Assembly (NCBI GenBank): GCA_963210315.1
Contig: OY723257.1
Span: 2,108,001-2,172,000, forward strand
Source of the DNA: Rhynchopus euleeides
Lineage: Eukaryota > Euglenozoa > Diplonemea > Diplonemida > Diplonemidae
Direction: 5' to 3'
DNA length: 64,000 nucleotides
The notes under the pieces are model-generated. The model saw nothing but the letters and a program-made list of their open reading frames with translations. It searched no databases and was not told where the DNA came from. Below, in pieces: positions 62,541 to 64,000 of the stretch. How positions within the stretch are numbered: position 1 is the first letter of the stretch; each line of letters starts with the position of its first letter. The translations under genes were made by a program, and so were the position numbers.

Positions 62541-63732
62541 GGATCAACAAACGAGAGCGCACCGCAAGTCTCGGCATTATCTGCCTTGAGAACCTCTGCA
62601 TGGACAGGAACCGGAAGCCCCCCCTGTGTAGGAGTGATTCAGCAGAGACGAACATTCGTCACGGTGGCGCTTCAGGCGTGTGCCGAGCTATATGTCGACA
62701 CACCTTCCCGGTGGTTGTATCAACTGTTATTATAAGAATGAGAAAACATCCATGGGTCAGCAGGGAAACCCCTGCTGTGGGGGACAGAATCGACGTGTTT
62801 CTTTGAAGAAACAACAACCTGCGGGTTACCGCTGGGGTCGATGTCCAAAGGGGCGCGACACCACGGGGGTGCAACACCGCTTGTCTTGGGAAGTTCTTCA
62901 CCTTTGGTGAAGGCGGAGTGTTCATATAAGCAAAATTTACGTACACAAGCAGCGCTCAACCATACACCAGCAAACCAAGCAGGTAGCTGCCGAAGGATCG
63001 GTTCGTGCACCTGAGTCTGTACTCTATCTGATCTATTCCGGCTTTTCATGCTTGTCCTTTCAGGCCGGAGGTCTCTCTCTCAAGGCATATAGTCATTCTC
63101 CCTTTGCCACAGACCAGTGGGAGTATGTTTATGTGGAGTCACCTAGAGTCACAGTTATTCGGTGCCACCACGAGAGAGAGTCCAGATTCAGACCGTGTGT
63201 CATCCTCTTCCACGGCCAGGCAGAGCTTGCGCGGGGGCAAGATGGCTGAGTTGCCGGGCGTCTACAGATGCTCCACACACACGACGAGCGCCAGCAGGAG
63301 TACTGGTTTCCGACCGATTCCCGACCACCTCTAATTCCACAAGGGCGCAGGCAGCCATATGGGGGTTTTCATTCCATTCCCAGACATCCGAACATAGTCA
63401 CCTAGGGGGGCCACCACGCAAGGCCGCTGACATGCACAGTCTCACGCCGCTTTGTGTACGTAAATCTGCACCCAAAGTTGCCCTGCCCCACCGCCCCCCA
63501 ACCGCCCGGTAGGTAAGACCCTCGGGGTGCTGCATCCCCATCATCGGGTCACCTAAACTTTCGGCAAAAAAGCACTCCGTCTTGAACTTTAAAAATCTGA
63601 AAATTCTGAAAAAGAAAAGCAGCGCAAAGCAAGGCAACAAGGGAGCAATGCGATGGGTGGGGGCACGAGCTTGAACAGGGCAGGGTCAGGGGGGCCGGGC
63701 AGGGTCGGGGGAAGTTTAAAATAGCTGGACAA
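62541..63732. other. gene-free right region
   Basis: No supported gene. Frames on both strands are short and none shows a domain. Confidence 0.4.
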
Positions 63733-64000
63733 TCAGCTATGGTTCTGAGCAATGGCCGTGTCGTCATTGCTCTTTTGATGCATTCTCTTGACATACTGGA
63801 TACCGCCAATTTTGACACACGTCTGTACCGTCTGTAATCCACGAAATGACCCAAACATGATGTGCTTCATTTTTGGGACCGTCTGTGTGATCAGGATCAA
63901 AGATCTCGGGGTTTCTACGACTTCCTTCGAAAATGGAAGGTTCCAGATCACAAGGACCAGACTTTGGGACCGTATTTTTTTTGCTCTATTTTTGAGGCGA
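63733..64000 (-). CDS. partial hypothetical frame running off the window
   Basis: A minus-strand frame open from the window edge to a UGA at 63733, with no ATG at its start. Translation includes VIWNLPFSKEVVETPRSL and GLQTVQTCVKIGGIQYVKR. Composition is less GC-biased than the neighbours. It may be the last exon of a gene or element beyond the edge. Family not recognised. Confidence 0.25.
   Translation of the reverse strand, partial: RLKNRAKKIRSQSLVLVIWNLPFSKEVVETPRSLILITQTVPKMKHIMFGSFRGLQTVQTCVKIGGIQYVKRMHQKSNDDTAIAQNHS

Overview
The window is nuclear DNA from a GC-rich single-celled eukaryote. Its genes have short spliceosomal introns (46-293 bp, mostly 140-260). Of the 14 reconstructed, 12 have a GTATG donor, and most acceptors read CACAG or TGCAG. 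That donor/acceptor style and the protist-like gene set (FKBP15/WAFL-type protein, TMEM53/DUF829 protein, large LRR protein, Kv-type channel) recall metamonad flagellates such as fornicates. I cannot name a species, and this placement is a low-confidence inference. Long G or C homopolymers (12-22 nt) are everywhere.

Left third (1-22282): an ordinary gene neighbourhood, with all confident genes on the + strand. It holds a secreted-signal/single-TM protein (683-1762), a four-exon TMEM53-like protein (8283-10008), an eight-exon leucine-rich-repeat protein (10444-14382) and an eight-exon FKBP15-like protein (15551-20656). Between the first two lie a dispersed GC-hairpin repeat pair (3556-3774), a 659-bp giant fold-back element (5765-6423), and a TA-flanked Tc1/mariner-like element (6538-8067) that codes only for a DNA-binding/coiled-coil protein.

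Right two thirds (22283-64000): a block of at least 17.8 kb is present twice in direct orientation, at 22283-40070 and 43332-61120, about 21.05 kb apart. I saw only three differences, all in the left few kb. Each block carries (i) a non-LTR retrotransposon (LINE) on the minus strand, (ii) a single-exon voltage-gated K+ channel with a C-terminal FHA domain, (iii) clusters of palindromic words, and (iv) the left end of a TIR element loaded with three related 31-bp satellite arrays and an exon-sized piece of a class III nucleotide cyclase. In copy 2 that element is complete (56158-61805, 13-bp TIRs, 3-bp target duplication TGC). In copy 1 it runs into a 200-N gap (40071-40270). Between the blocks are a 110-bp MITE of the same TIR family (40542-40651) and a 2.27-kb long-TIR element (41010-43280).

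Most notable: in both LINE copies ORF1 and ORF2 lie in the same frame, separated by one UGA followed by CGG. Then, 32 codons later, a canonical 2A ribosome-skipping motif (GDIEQNPGP) stands immediately before the endonuclease domain, and ORF2 has no ATG in front of that domain. This predicts stop-codon read-through followed by co-translational separation. Second: the K+ channel-FHA fusion, and the satellite-carrying TIR element that has taken up a cyclase exon.

Limits: no database search was possible. Exon models come from reading frame and splice consensus alone, and the near-perfect duplication could be partly an assembly artefact.
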